Program-made: the position numbers and the translations under genes
Shown: positions 23,482-33,879 of the stretch, one piece after another
Numbering within the stretch: the first letter of the stretch is position 1
Layout: each line of letters starts with the position of its first letter
Notes under the pieces: model-generated
Told to the model about the DNA's origin: nothing
Database searches by the model: none
What the model saw: only the letters and a program-made list of their open reading frames with translations
Source: Siderastrea siderea
Lineage: Eukaryota; Cnidaria; Anthozoa; Scleractinia; Rhizangiidae
Reading direction: 5' to 3'
DNA: 64,000 nucleotides
Assembly (NCBI GenBank): GCA_964030785.1
Contig: OZ034971.1
Span: forward strand, 36,694,304 to 36,758,303

Positions 23482-24845
23482 TAGTCTCCTTCGCAGCCGC
23501 TCGGGCCTGAGACACTCTCTGAGAACAAAAGAAATTAATTTTTACCATAGAACGAAAGTTTGAGGTGACTTTTCACTGAAATAATCCGTTGCCGGGGTGC
23601 CCCTCTTGAAAGTGAAATCAAAAGCTGTTAAATATATATTGTGCAATAGATATTGTGCGCTCGTTATTTTCGCGTTCGTCCGGCAAGGATTTTAGAGCAA
23701 ATGGGAGACTGTTCGCAGTCTAGATTAAAGCGATAAATCATTCGAAACTTTTGTAATTTGGCGTCGCATGTGAATCGTGTTTTAAGAGAGAGACAAACGA
23801 CAAGGAATAATAAAACCAAATTATGCTAATCATCTTTAATGATGAACCGCTACCAGCAGACGGGGTTTTTCCCTTGAACTCATCCCTTCAGTACGTAAGC
23901 TTACGTATACATGTTTGTACTGATATCAAGATCAAAACAGCGCGTGACTTGCCTGCGCACAAAAAATCTGCCTAGTAAGCTTTCCATTAGCTATTAGCGT
24001 TGGACTTCAAAACTGCTAGGGAAGAAGCTAATGGCTAAGTTGGGCCGACGTCTATCGGCAGGTTTTTACACTTGTAAAACCACAATCATTATGCTAATTT
24101 AACAGGAATGTATATGTTTTTTCGCTTAGTTAGTAGTAAAGATGTTTCCTGCTCTTTTTGGTTCCAATATTACCGATCGTTTTAAAAACATAAATCAGTA
24201 TTTTTTTTAGTTACTTGATTTACTTTGTTTTTGTTGTGTCAAAATACCAGTTGATTTCATTTTCCATCCGTTTGTTTGCTACTCAGAACGAAAGCAAAGC
24301 ACTTTGTTGGTCTAAATCAAAAAAGAAACAATGAATAAGAAATAAAATAAAAAAAGAAAGAAAGAGAGAAAGAACGTTTTGCTGAGGTCCGCAAAAAACA
24401 CGTACAGTACTGAAAAGGCTATGACTACAAAGAATAATATGTACTGAAGCTGGGAAAAATAAGAATTTTTACAACATGTCTGGGCAAAGCAGACTCTGGG
24501 TATCAAAATCGCTGATGCGTCAATTTAATTGGCTTTGCAGAAATACCAGTAGTAGTTCGTCTATCGAGGCCCCCATAAAATCGCTGTTGTCGAGGGATTT
24601 TTACCATTACTCTGGTATTGCTCACATATATTCTTAGTTGTAATTATTTAGAGAGGACTTCACGTACAGCAGGCAGTCAGTCCCATCTTATCTCAAGAAG
24701 AACGAGCGAGAATCCTTGAGAAGTCTGCGTGTGGAAACTATTAACGGAGTAACCGTAACCGTTAACTAATTTACGAGACTTGAAAGTCGTGACCGCCATG
24801 CTAATGAACATAGGGAAATACACATAGCACAAAAGACAGTGATTG
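23482..24845. other. Gene-free stretch
   Basis: No exon-like frame. A paired ACTTCAAAACTGCTAGGG segment and an A-rich AAGAAAGAAAGAGAGAAAG run at 24350-24375 are the only notable items. Confidence 0.4.
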
Positions 24846-24904
24846 TACGCAAATTTATGGCAAGCCGATTGTAGCAAAATTCAAAAATGATTTCTTAACC
24901 ATTC

Positions 24905-25132
24905 AATCTCTGTTTTAAAGACAATTCAATTCATATTTCAGACAATTCAATGCAATGCTCAGTTCAATTCAATGGCCCATTCAATTCAATGCATATTCAA
25001 TTCAATGCTTCATTCAATTCAATGAATATTCAAGTCAATGCCCCATTCAATTCAATGCATATTCAGTTCAATGCCCTATTCAATTCAATGCTTTATTTGA
25101 AATTCAATGCTCCATTCAATTCCATGGTTGAC
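24905..25132 (+). repeat. TTCAATTCAATGC minisatellite, forward
   Basis: About ten irregular units of ATTCAATTCAATG(C/G), often in pairs separated by ATA or CCC to give a super-unit of about 24-26 bases. The same satellite in reverse complement lies at 28440-28740 and 28905-29161. Its flank (AATGATTTCTTAACCATT) is also found inverted at 28770-28800 and 31345-31385, so the array belongs to a larger repeated block. Confidence 0.85.
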
Positions 25133-25994
25133 CGGAACAAATCTCAGAGAATCTGGGAACGAGAATGTAATATAGGGAAGTACTGTAGAAAGTAGTTGCT
25201 TTGTATGCTATTTCCGTTAAATTGGAGGGATGATGGAATCAGATAATGAGTCGTTCAATTTAGAAGACCTAACATGTTTTTGAATTCTCTGTTGGAAAAA
25301 ACACAGTTAATTTGCTGTGAAGAAAACGTAGATTTTGAGCACAGTGGAAACCGGTCAGTGAAAAACAAAGACTTCGGACTGCAGACCGCATACCAGGGGT
25401 AAAATACAGACTGAGGGTAAAATGCAGCCTGCAGACTAAGGGCAAAATGAAGACTAGGGGTAAAATGCAGAATGAAGACCGCAGACTGCAGTGCAGACCA
25501 AGGGGAAATGAGAGATAAGACAGCCGGAAATACGTCTGCGTTTGTAGAAGTTCATAGAAATTATTAAAATCTATTTAAAATCGTCAAAATGTTTGCAACT
25601 TTTTTCGCTTCCTAGTCGGAAAGTTTGTTTACTAATTGAGAAGTAGAACAGTTTTTCCACCAAGGATTGTCTGGGATACGTTGTTCATAAAACAGTTTTG
25701 CTTCAACTTCAAGCTGTAGATTACTACCATTTTCGTTCAACCCTGAAGCGTGACGATTTTTTCGCGTATGTTTACTTTTCAAACGTGACAGTTTCCCAGA
25801 CATCAGTCTCGTCTGGCCCAATGAAAATGCGCTGTTTTGGGCGGGAAACGAACAACGTTTGTCAAACGACAGTTGCATGTTTTGTTCACGTGGCTGGCAG
25901 GTTTTCAAGTTTTCGATTGTACTTTTCCTCATATAATCTCTTGATCGGCTGGCAAGTTTTAGGTTTTCAGATTTTATCGAGAATAACACAGATT

Positions 25995-26557
25995 GCTCCC
26001 GTACAGATAAAAGTAGTTTATGACTATTATTCTGCTAAAAGAACCACGCCGTTCTTCATAACAGAGGAGGAGTTGTTAAATTTGGACTTCCACAGCTTTA
26101 AGAGTCGACTTCTGCTGGAGGTTCCGCACATAGCAAAATCAACATCAGCAAAGGCGCTTCGATTGACCATGAGCGACGAGAACCTGGAGGTTGATCTCTC
26201 TCCTATATGCTTCAGCTTCCAAATCAAGGAAATCATGACTAAACAGAAAAACATTACCGTACAAGCATTTTTGTTCGAGAGCCCCTCGTTGTCAGTTGAC
26301 TCGACAGCCCGTTCTGCATCGAGGGAGTTCACTGCTCAGAAAACAAACACGGGCGGACATGAACCCGAAGCTAAGCGACAAAAACAAGGTTCACTAGAAT
26401 ATGCATCGAAAGCCCGAAGATCTCATGATTTGAAGCAAGAAACTGAGCTCGATCAGTCTCTCGAAGGGCTAGACGAAGTGTTCGAATGGCGCCCCCCCCC
26501 CCCCCCCTCAATAAGGCCCAACACCACAATAAACATCAAACACCTCTTCGGAGATAC
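25995..26557 (+). pseudogene. Unknown element protein, left-arm copy, start lost
   Basis: From the APVQIKVVYDYYSA position the frame runs to 26557, where TAC is followed by a consensus donor GTGAGT, so this looks like a first coding exon of about 188 codons. The N-terminal 90 residues alternate hydrophobic strands (VQIKVVYDYY, LLLEVPHIA, ALRLTMSDENLEVDL) in a way that suggests a ubiquitin/PB1-like fold. This is followed by a polar linker (AKRQKQG) and a proline tract in a C-run. The inverted copy on the minus strand begins ATGGCTCCC at 26840; here the same codon reads ATT (25992-25994), so the start has been lost. I do not recognise a named family; the layout resembles the minus-strand protein of the 56-62 kb transposon. 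Confidence 0.45.
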
Positions 26558-26729
26558 GTGAGTAAAACAGAGGAAGAAATCCTTTCAAAGCAGCAGTACA
26601 TCGATCGGCTGAAGGAAAAGGAGAGCGAAATCGTAATCAACCTCCAGGTTCTCGTCGCTCATGGTCAATCGAAGCGCCTTTGCTGATGTTGATTTTGCTA
26701 TGTGCGGAACCTCCAGCAGAAGTCGACTC

Positions 26730-26840
26730 TTAAAACTGTGGAAGTCCCAAATTTAACAACTCCTCCTCTGTTATGAAGAACGGCGTGGTTCCTTTAGCAG
26801 AATAATAGTCATAAACTACTTTTATCTGTACGGGAGCCAT
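26730..26840 (-). pseudogene. Right-arm copy of the same protein, truncated
   Basis: Reading from ATG at 26840 on the minus strand gives MAPVQIKVVYDYYSAKG, TPFFITEEELLNLG, after which a one-base difference shifts the frame relative to the left arm (which continues LDFHSFKSRLLLEV). The remaining homology runs on to 26651 out of frame. This arm retains the start codon but not the rest of the exon. Confidence 0.5.
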
Positions 26841-27282
26841 CTGTGTTATTCTCGATAAAATCTGAAAACCTAAAACTTGCCAGCCGATCAAGAGATTATA
26901 TGAGGAAAAGTACAATCGAAAACTTGAAAACCTGCCAGCCACGTGAACAAAACATGCAACTGTCGTTTGACAAACGTTGTTCGTTTCCCGCCCAAAACAG
27001 CGCATTTTCATTGGGCCAGACGAGACTGATGTCTGGGAAACTGTCACGTTTGAAAAGTAAACATACGCGAAAAAATTGTCACGCTTCAGGGTTGAACGAA
27101 AATGGCAGTATTCAGAATTTGATCGGACTACGCAAAACAACCTGTGTTATAATAAGCGAATAAGCTTGGACAGGAATAAATGTATAACTAAATATCTCCT
27201 TAATCGGAACCTGTAGTGTACCAAGAGATCGCTTTTTTACAAATGAACTTTATTTACGAACTAGCTGAGGTAAAAGTCAAAC

Positions 27283-27387
27283 GCCGCCGGCTACATGTAG
27301 TTCCCGAATGGTCACCCATCCAAGTACTAACCCCGCTGAACAGGGCTTAACTTCGCTGATCGGAAGAACGTTTTCATTATGGTAGAC
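27283..27387 (-). rRNA. 5S rRNA-like sequence, left arm (pseudogene/SINE-like)
   Basis: On the minus strand it starts GTCTACCATAATG and runs through CCGATCAGCGAAGTTAAGC, then GGGTTAGTACTTGGATGGG and TGACC, to GGGAACTACATGTAGCCGG. These match the internal control region (A box and C box) and 3' part of animal 5S rRNA. The segment between the 5' end and CGATC is shortened, and the 3' stem no longer pairs well with the 5' end, so a functional 5S rRNA is unlikely. It is part of the foldback arm, which argues for a 5S-derived element. Confidence 0.65.
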
Positions 27388-27565
27388 GTTTCACTCCGTT
27401 ACTCCCACACAAACATTTTTTTCAAGCCCAATATACATTTTTAAAAAATCAGAAAAAAGACGAAAATGGAAAGCAAAAGGTAAATATTTTAACTGATTGA
27501 ATTCTTAGAGACCAGTCCATGATCCCGGGGGGGGGGGGGGGGGGGGGGCTGGGTCCATGATCAAG

Positions 27566-27672
27566 GTACCATAAGTTACTTCTGTCCGTACGATGAGCGA
27601 AGTTAAGCCCTGTTCGGTGGGGTTAGTAGTTGGACGTAGTGACCGCCCGGGAACTACATGTAGCCGACGGGG
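27566..27672 (+). rRNA. 5S rRNA-like sequence, right arm (degenerate)
   Basis: Plus-strand partner of the copy at 27283-27387. GAGCGAAGTTAAGCCCTGTT and GACCGCCCGGGAACTACATG are kept, but the C-box region reads GTTAGTAGTTGGACGTAGTG, with at least three changes from the left copy. More decayed than its partner, so not a working gene. Confidence 0.55.
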
Positions 27673-28179
27673 TTGACTTTTACCTCAGCTAGTTCGCAAA
27701 TAAAGTTCATTTGTAAAAAAGCGATCTTTTGGTACACTAAGGTCCCGATTAATAAGATATTTAGCTCCACATTTATTCCCGTCCGAGCTTATTCGCTTAT
27801 TACCCAGGTTGTTTTCCGAAGTCGGATCAAATTCTGAATAATCTACAGCTTGAAGTTGAAGCAAAACTGTTCTATGAACAACGTATTCCGGACAATCCTT
27901 GGTGGAAAGACTGTTCTACTTATCAATTAGTAAACAAACTTTCCGACTAGGAAGCGAAAAAAAAATTGCAAACAGTTTGACGACATTAAATAGTTTTTAA
28001 TAATTTCTATGAACTTCTACGAACGCAGACGTATTTCCGGCTGTCTTTTCTCTCATTTTCCCCCTGGTCTGCAGTGGGACTGCACTCTATGGTCTTCATT
28101 CTGCATTGTACCCCTAGTCTGCATTGTACCCCTGGCATGCAGTCTGTAGTCCGCAGTGCGTAGTCTTCGTTTTATATTT

Positions 28180-28310
28180 TTACACTGACGGGTTTCCACT
28201 GAGCTCGAATCTACGTTTTCTTCATGGCAAATCAACCCTGCTTTTTCCAACACAGAGTTTAGAAACGTCAGTAGGTCTTCTAAATCGAACGACTCATTAT
28301 CTGATCCCAT
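28180..28310 (-). pseudogene. Short exon-like frame in the right arm
   Basis: ATG at 28310 opens MGSDNESFDLEDLLTFLNSV, continuing EKAGLICHEENVDSSS, then degenerates into CAGAC-type repeat. The left arm has the equivalent ATG at 25232 (MESDNESFNLEDL) but hits a stop after about 15 codons. It is acidic with no known domain. It may be the first exon of the duplicated element gene; evidence is weak. Confidence 0.35.
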
Positions 28311-28439
28311 TATCTCTCCGATTTAGTATACAAAGCAACTACTTTCTACAGTACTTTCCTATTTCAATATGGCGTCAAACATTTACATTCTCGTTTCCAG
28401 TTTCTCTGAGATTTGTTCTGGAGAGAGAGACCTGGTCAA

Positions 28440-29161
28440 CCATTGAGTTGAATGGAGCATTGAATTGAATAAAGCATTGAATTGAATGGAGCATTGAATT
28501 GAATGAAGCATTGAATTGAATGGGGCATTGAATTGAATATGCATTGAATTGAATGGGGCATTGAATGGGACATTGAATTGAATATATGCATTGAATTAAT
28601 TGAATTGAATTAATTGAATTAATTGAATATGCATATTAATATGAATATGCATATTAATATGAATATGCATATTAATATGAATTAATTGCATATTAATTAA
28701 ATATGCATTGAAGTGAATGAAGCATTCATTGAATTGTCTGAAATATGCATTGAATTGTCTTTAAAACAAAGATTAAATGGTTAAGAAATCATTTTTGAAT
28801 TTTGCTACAGTACTTTCCTATTTCAATATGGCGTCAAACATCATTTACATTCTCGTTCCCAGATTCTCTGAGATTTGTTCTGGAGAGAGAGACCTGGTCA
28901 ACCATTGAATTGAATGGAGCATTGAATTGAATGAAGCATTGAATTGAATATGCGTTGAATTGAATGAAGCATTGAATTGAATGAAGCATTGAATTAAATA
29001 TGCATTGAATTGAATGGGGCATTGAATTGAATATGCATTGAATTGAATGGAGCATTGAACTGAATATGCATTGAATTGAATGGAGCATTGAATTGAATAT
29101 ATGCATTGAATTGAATGAAGCATTGAATTGAATATGCATTGAAGTGAATGAAGCATTCATT
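28440..29161 (-). repeat. GCATTGAATTGAAT minisatellite, two reverse arrays
   Basis: Array 28440-28740 and array 28905-29161 both consist of GCATTGAATTGAATG(A/G) units. Each is preceded by the same unique block (CTTTCCTATTTCAATATGGC, then GAGAGAGAGACCTGGTCAACC) at 28350-28440 and 28806-28905, so the whole 450-bp unit is tandemly duplicated. The Cys/Gln/Phe-rich open frames across the arrays are artefacts of the unit length. The first array degenerates into ATATTAATATGAATATGC. Confidence 0.85.
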
Positions 29162-31300
29162 CAAGCTCACTATGAAAGGAGCGCATATATTAACCTGTTC
29201 ATTTTGCATACATTATGACCTCGGCAACATATAAGAGTTTGTATGAAAAATGCAACTAATACGCTTTAATTTCCACAAATGCAAAATAATTCACAATAAC
29301 CATTGGTTCACCTTGTTTCTGTGTTGTATTAATTACTATTTAATGGCCTTTTGGGGTGATTTGAAGCGTTTTGAACGAGAATAAGCGTCCTTGATTATTT
29401 GTGCCTAACATTTAATAAGCGAAGCGAAAGGTGTCACACTGTTGGCCGTCACGTGACCGATTCAAAGATATTTATTTGCTGTAAATCTAAAATTTGGGCA
29501 CCTCTCTCCAAAATTCTTTAAGAGACCAATGGCTTTATATCGTAACAACAAATACATACCAAAGTGTCCAACATTCGCGTTCTTTCCCTTATCAAAATCG
29601 CCATTTTCAATCTCTCCACCACAGCGAACCATCCGTGTGACGAACTGTTCGCGAATGCAAATTTCTGATCTCTTTTCATTGGAAGACATGCACAATAGGC
29701 GCCCAGGACAACAATATCCCGTGCATGGGAGGTGTATTTGACAAATTACATGCGAAATTTAAAAATCGCACGTGAAGCATGCGAAATGCAGAACTTGTGA
29801 CTTACGCCAGTTTTAGCACCTTGAACTTACCAGGAAAGGCACACTTGTTTAAATAAATTCAACAACAAAAACACATTTACTTTTGTAATTTTATCTTGAA
29901 CACTAAAAAGCTAAACGGAGGTTTTTTTTTGACACCTTCTGATAGTATTAAAGGTTGATATTCGAAATGTCATTATCTCTAGTACCTAAGTAATTTCGAT
30001 TTTTTCTTTCAGTATTATCAGCAAGAGTTTTTAAAACTTTTAGAAGTAAAAAGTAATCGGCCGTTTCGACCACGCTCATGTGCGACTTACAAATTTCGCA
30101 TGTAATTTGTCAAATACACCTCCCATACACGGGATATTGTTGTCCTGAGCGCCTATTGTGCAAGTCTTCCAATGAAAAGAGATCAGAAGTTTGCATTCGC
30201 GAACAGTTCGTCACACGGATGGTTCGCTGTGGTGGAGAGATTGAAAATGGCCATTTTGATAAGGGAAAGAACGTGAATGTTGGACGTTTTTGGTATGTAT
30301 TTGTTGTTACGACATAAAGCCATTGGTCTCTTAAAGAATTTTGGAGAGAGGTGTAAAAATTCGAGATTTACAGCAAATAAATATATTTGAATCGGTCACG
30401 TGACGGCCAACAGTGTGTTACCTTTCGCTTCGCTTATTGAGTGTTATCATTCACCTTATTTTATCTGGCGTTTTAATTGGCCGAGAGGCCATTACGTCAC
30501 TGCAAATAACTGCCTACGAATAATTGTCTGCTCATGCGCATTACGGTGCGAAGTTGTTTTGCTGCGAATAATTCTGCTCGTGCGCAGTTGAGTCACCTGT
30601 TCAGAGCTCAAACTCAAACGCGGGCAAGTAAGCCATTAAAGTGCGGAACTTCGGCGATTTTTGACCAAAAAATTTGAAGAAAAAAGCGTGAATCTTCCTT
30701 TTGAACGTTGAACTTTTTGGCAAATCAGTTGATGTATTCGTTTTAAAGTAATTAATTACTGGCGAAAGCGGAATTTACTAATTTTGTATTTTTTGTGCAG
30801 AATATTAAAGTTTTGAACGAAATGAAAGCGCGCACTTGGTGCAGGAGTAAATAATTGTGAAACAAGCGCAAAAACACATTGTCTTGTTGAATGATAAAAC
30901 AATTATTGAACTCGATTTCGCAAAATATCGTGATTTGTCAGTGTCTCGCAGATCAATTATTTGCCTCTGCCTTCGGCATCGGCAAACCATTGATCTGCTC
31001 GCCACTGACAAATCACAATATTTTGCTCAACCTCGTCCAATAATTATTTATTAGGTACAAATAATCAAGGACGCTTATTCTCGTTCAAAACGCTTCAAAT
31101 CACCCCAAAAGGCCATTAAATAGTAATTAATACAACACAGAAACAAGGTGAACCATTTGCTATTGTGAATTAGTTCACATTTGTGGAAATTAAAGCGTAT
31201 TTGTTGCATTTTTCATACAAACCCTTATACAGTTTTGCCGAGGTAATATATATGCAAAATGGAATAGGTTGATATATGCGCTCCTCTCATAGTGAGCTTG
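29162..31300. mobile_element. Second large foldback element, nested
   Basis: CAAGCTCACTATGAAAGGAG at 29162 is mirrored by CTCATAGTGAGCTTG ending at 31300. Two arm segments can be followed: 29180-29420 pairs with 31055-31290, and 29420-29780 pairs with 30060-30440. The right side has an extra 30440-31055 between the two segments, so another sequence inserted there; it has its own inverted pair (GATTTGTCAGTG and CACTGACAAATC) around 30930-31020. The element splits the second minisatellite array: array flank sequence resumes at 31310. No protein signature. Confidence 0.7.
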
Positions 31301-31399
31301 GGCTATCTGTGCTGAAATATGCATTGAATTGTTTTTAAAACAAAGATTAAATGGTTAAGAAATCATTTTTGAATTTTGCTACAATCGGCTTACCATAGG

Positions 31400-32470
31400 A
31401 GCGACTGTAAAAGTATCTGCAAACTTTCACCACAAGCATAGATGTAACTTTACATCAGATTCCAATCCAAAGACTGCATTTTGCGCCAAGTTTGCCCTCC
31501 TGTTAAATGGTGGGTCGCGACCGTAGAACCTAAGTGGGGTTGCGAATATTTAAGCCTGTGTTTTCACTTTCCAGGGCTATTTGTAGAGCTGCAGATTGAC
31601 TACGACAATCGGGGCTTACAATAGAACTGCTGGTATTTTCACTTGGGTATTACAAACATAACGCTGAAGATATCACGGAGCCAGTCAGGTTACTTTCATT
31701 TCAGGTAGGTTCACCTTTTGTATCGCTAAGACCAACAAATCATAGTTGTGTCTGCATTTCTTGACTCCTCGCCATATTGCCATTGCAAGCTACCAAGAGA
31801 GTTGAAGAATGTGCTTTTGCGTGACATTAACGCTGAATTTATTGATAGTTAAGTAAAATGACTGTACGCATGCAGTGAAAACGGCCTTGAGATTCAAAAC
31901 ATTCTGAACATTCTCAACCCAAAAAAAATTCGAACAATTTTTTTGTTCGCAGACGATTTTATTGCGCATCTTCGCCTTTTTCCCCCTTTCTCCGCAACAC
32001 CAAAATAAAATCTCAAGTCGATCTTTATTTTTACAATGACTGAGCGAATTCTTGCACGCTGATTGGCAAAGTTTTGTCAAAGTTTTCAGCGCTGTATTCA
32101 CGGTGTGGCGATAATTGTACCGGCAAATCTACTATTCTTCAATGAGAAAATCATCTAAACTATACGGCCTGGGTGAAACTGAAGAAGCCATTGCAACCTA
32201 GAGCGAAAAGATGAAGGTGTTTGTTGAGTATTCAGATGAAAATCGGCGGTGAGCGGGAATTTGTACTGTCGACGAAATTAAGCTGAATCGTGTTTTAGTG
32301 GATTATTTTGTGAACAGTTTTTACAAGTTTGCAATTTCTGGTCCCAGGGGCGGATCCAGGGAGAGGGTTGAGGGGTTGCAACCTCCCCCTACCTTTGGGA
32401 AGTGGAAAATGCCAGAAATGCACTGCAAATGCCTTGTTTTCAACATCTTCTCGTGTACCTCGCTCCCTGA
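31400..32470. other. Gene-free stretch upstream of the large gene
   Basis: No convincing exon. GGAGCCAGTCAGGTTAC and a GGGGCGGATCCAGGGAG phrase (32347-32363, paralleled by a GGATCCGCCCC phrase at 32524-32534) are repeat debris. The promoter of the large gene could lie here or nearer 33.2 kb but I see no diagnostic element. Confidence 0.35.
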
Positions 32471-32474
32471 CCTC

Positions 32475-32940
32475 CCATAGGGACTGACGCCGACTGACAA
32501 CCCAGCCCCTTTCCTAAAATCTTGGATCCGCCCCTACCTGCATTCAGAAAAGTCTTCTAGAGCAAATTTGGGATCTTTGATTGATCTTAATTTGTTTGGT
32601 TGTTATTGTTGTTTTTTTCTTGCGGGAGGGGGGGGACAATTATTCCACTAGATCGATTTACACATTAGAGATGTTATTTGCCAACCAAGAGAACAATTTG
32701 TTGTGGAAATCTCATTTAATTACACAAAATCGTACAATTTTGGTACACTTCAACGGCATATCAGGCGAGATTGGACTGTTTGGTCGAGCCATGGGGCGAC
32801 CATATCGGACCGATATTTTGCTAAAGTGTACCAAAATATTACAATTAGGTATTTTCATTACAAAAATTTCATTGCATTACTTAATTTTTTGCAAGTAAAG
32901 CCTCAGGAGCGCGCGAGGGTGTGTAATCCTGGTAATTGCT
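32475..32940 (+). repeat. Direct repeat D, copy 1 (upstream of HEPN exon)
   Basis: Landmarks in order: AGGGACTGACG, CTTGGATCCGCCCC, AAGTCTTCTAGAGCAAATTT, TTTGTTTGGTTGTTATTGTT, a G run, AATTATTCCACTAGATCG, ACAATTTTGGTACACTTCAA and CGGCATATCAGGCGAG, ending near GAGCGCGCGAGGGTGTG. All recur at 33918-34425, so the first exon of the large gene is bracketed by direct repeats. Confidence 0.8.
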
Positions 32941-33251
32941 TTTGCTTTGTAAAAGTTAATTGTACGTGCACCCTTTGTGCCTAAATTAAGTACTTATCGC
33001 CCGCTCTCACATGATAGTTTACACTTTCTCGCATCTATTGTGTTTATTCCTGATTTTATTTAGATACCGGGGGTATATGTTGGAGGGGGGGGGGGAGAGG
33101 TTGCTTATGTATTGTATTTATTTTGTAGTTTTTTTTTTATCATAGCTTTAAATACACGTACATTTTGGTAACGAGCAGTTCTTGCTCATCAATGTTTCGT
33201 GTTTAAATACAGTTATACCGTAGACATTTTTAAACCTTAGATTGATGTTTG

Positions 33252-33879
33252 ATGAGGATCATGACCTCTTTCGCATCGACCAAAGAAGAAACCAATTATT
33301 TTCGACTATGTTACCTTTTGGTAAAAGTGGGAACTCAAGTTCTGCGAGAGATATTGGACAGAATACACCCACCTGCAAGACTTCCTTCAGTTTTATCAAA
33401 TCAACGCGCATCACTATCATTGCTTCGCAAAGGAAAGAGGCCAATTTTGAATTCTACGCAATGGGAAAAGCTCTATCCTCAAAATCCTTCAACGCTCTCC
33501 TCAGAAAACTTCGACATCAGCCTCTTGGTGGTACTTCTAAGGACAATCTGTGGATCGAGTCTCTCCGCCGGAGATTTTGAAAGGTTTCCTCCGGCAGCAG
33601 ACAAGAGCACAAAAGCTGACATCGCCCGTCTGAAGTATTTCAGAAACATGGTTTACGGTCACTCCAACCAAGCTTCCCTGAGCAACGAGACGTTCAATAC
33701 TTACTGGCAGGATATCAGTAAGGTGCTGCTGAGATTGGAAGGAGCTAAACATAGAACCCTTATTGGAAGACTGAGGTCGGAGATGATAGATATGGATGCT
33801 GGGCGCGATTATCATGAGCGTTTGAAACAATGGGTGCAAGATGAAGTCGACATGACAGAGAAACTAAAGCAAATACAAG
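33252..33879 (+). other. Exon 1: DZIP3-type HEPN domain
   Basis: Encodes about 209 residues. The opening NYFRLCYLLVKVGTQVLREI and following IHPPARL are the hallmark of the HEPN domain at the N-terminus of human DZIP3 and its many cnidarian and lophotrochozoan relatives. The helix YFRNMVYGHSNQ supplies the R-N-x3-G-H form of the HEPN Rx4-6H motif, which is the RNA-cleaving site in active HEPN nucleases; it is intact here. Whether DZIP3-type domains cleave RNA or only bind is unsettled. The exon ends CAAG|GTACAT in phase 1. Confidence 0.85.

Larger units (their letters stand above)
27112..27842. mobile_element. Foldback element with 5S-rRNA-derived arms
   Basis: ATTCAGAATTTGATCGGA at 27112 is mirrored by TCGGATCAAATTCTGAAT at the right end. 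The arms continue through AATAAGCGAATAAGCTTGGA, AGCGATCTCTTGGTACAC (complement) and CTAGCTGAGGTAAAAGTCAA to a 5S-like core in each arm. The loop (27390-27560) contains an uninterrupted G run of about 20 at 27529-27549. Arms are about 250-270 bp. It interrupts the right arm of the larger inverted duplication, so it inserted after that duplication formed or was lost from the other arm. Confidence 0.75.
25135..28440. repeat. Large inverted duplication with gene-like arms
   Basis: The block 25135-26197 is present again in reverse complement as 26651-27110 plus 27843-28440; the right arm is interrupted by the palindrome at 27112-27842. Identity between the arms is high: the stretch encoding RETNNVCQTTVACFVHVAGR reads the same in both. 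The unpaired centre (26198-26650) is the downstream part of the gene-like segment present only once. Arms include matching GACTGCAGACC-type repeats near 25440 and 28080 and end in the oppositely oriented minisatellites. Confidence 0.85.

Noticed and set aside
27529..27549. Poly-G run as a regulatory G-quadruplex
   Set aside because: Homopolymer runs of G or C occur at several places (12938, 26490, 33090, 35470, 56158). They may be slippage or assembly effects, and nothing ties this one to a gene.
27283..27672. Functional 5S rRNA genes
   Set aside because: Both copies have shortened 5' parts, weak terminal stem pairing and, in the right copy, a damaged C box. They are arms of a palindrome.
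24905..29161. Regular short repeats resembling a CRISPR array
   Set aside because: The units are contiguous, low-complexity and lack unique spacers of constant length, and the context is eukaryotic. This is a minisatellite.
28834..29209. Open frames rich in Cys, Gln, Phe and Ser across the minisatellite
   Set aside because: Several overlapping frames are open at once because the unit lacks stops. This reflects the repeat, not selection for protein.
33249..33251. Start of the large gene at 33249
   Set aside because: That codon is TTG. The first in-frame ATG is 33252 and an in-frame TGA lies at 33243.
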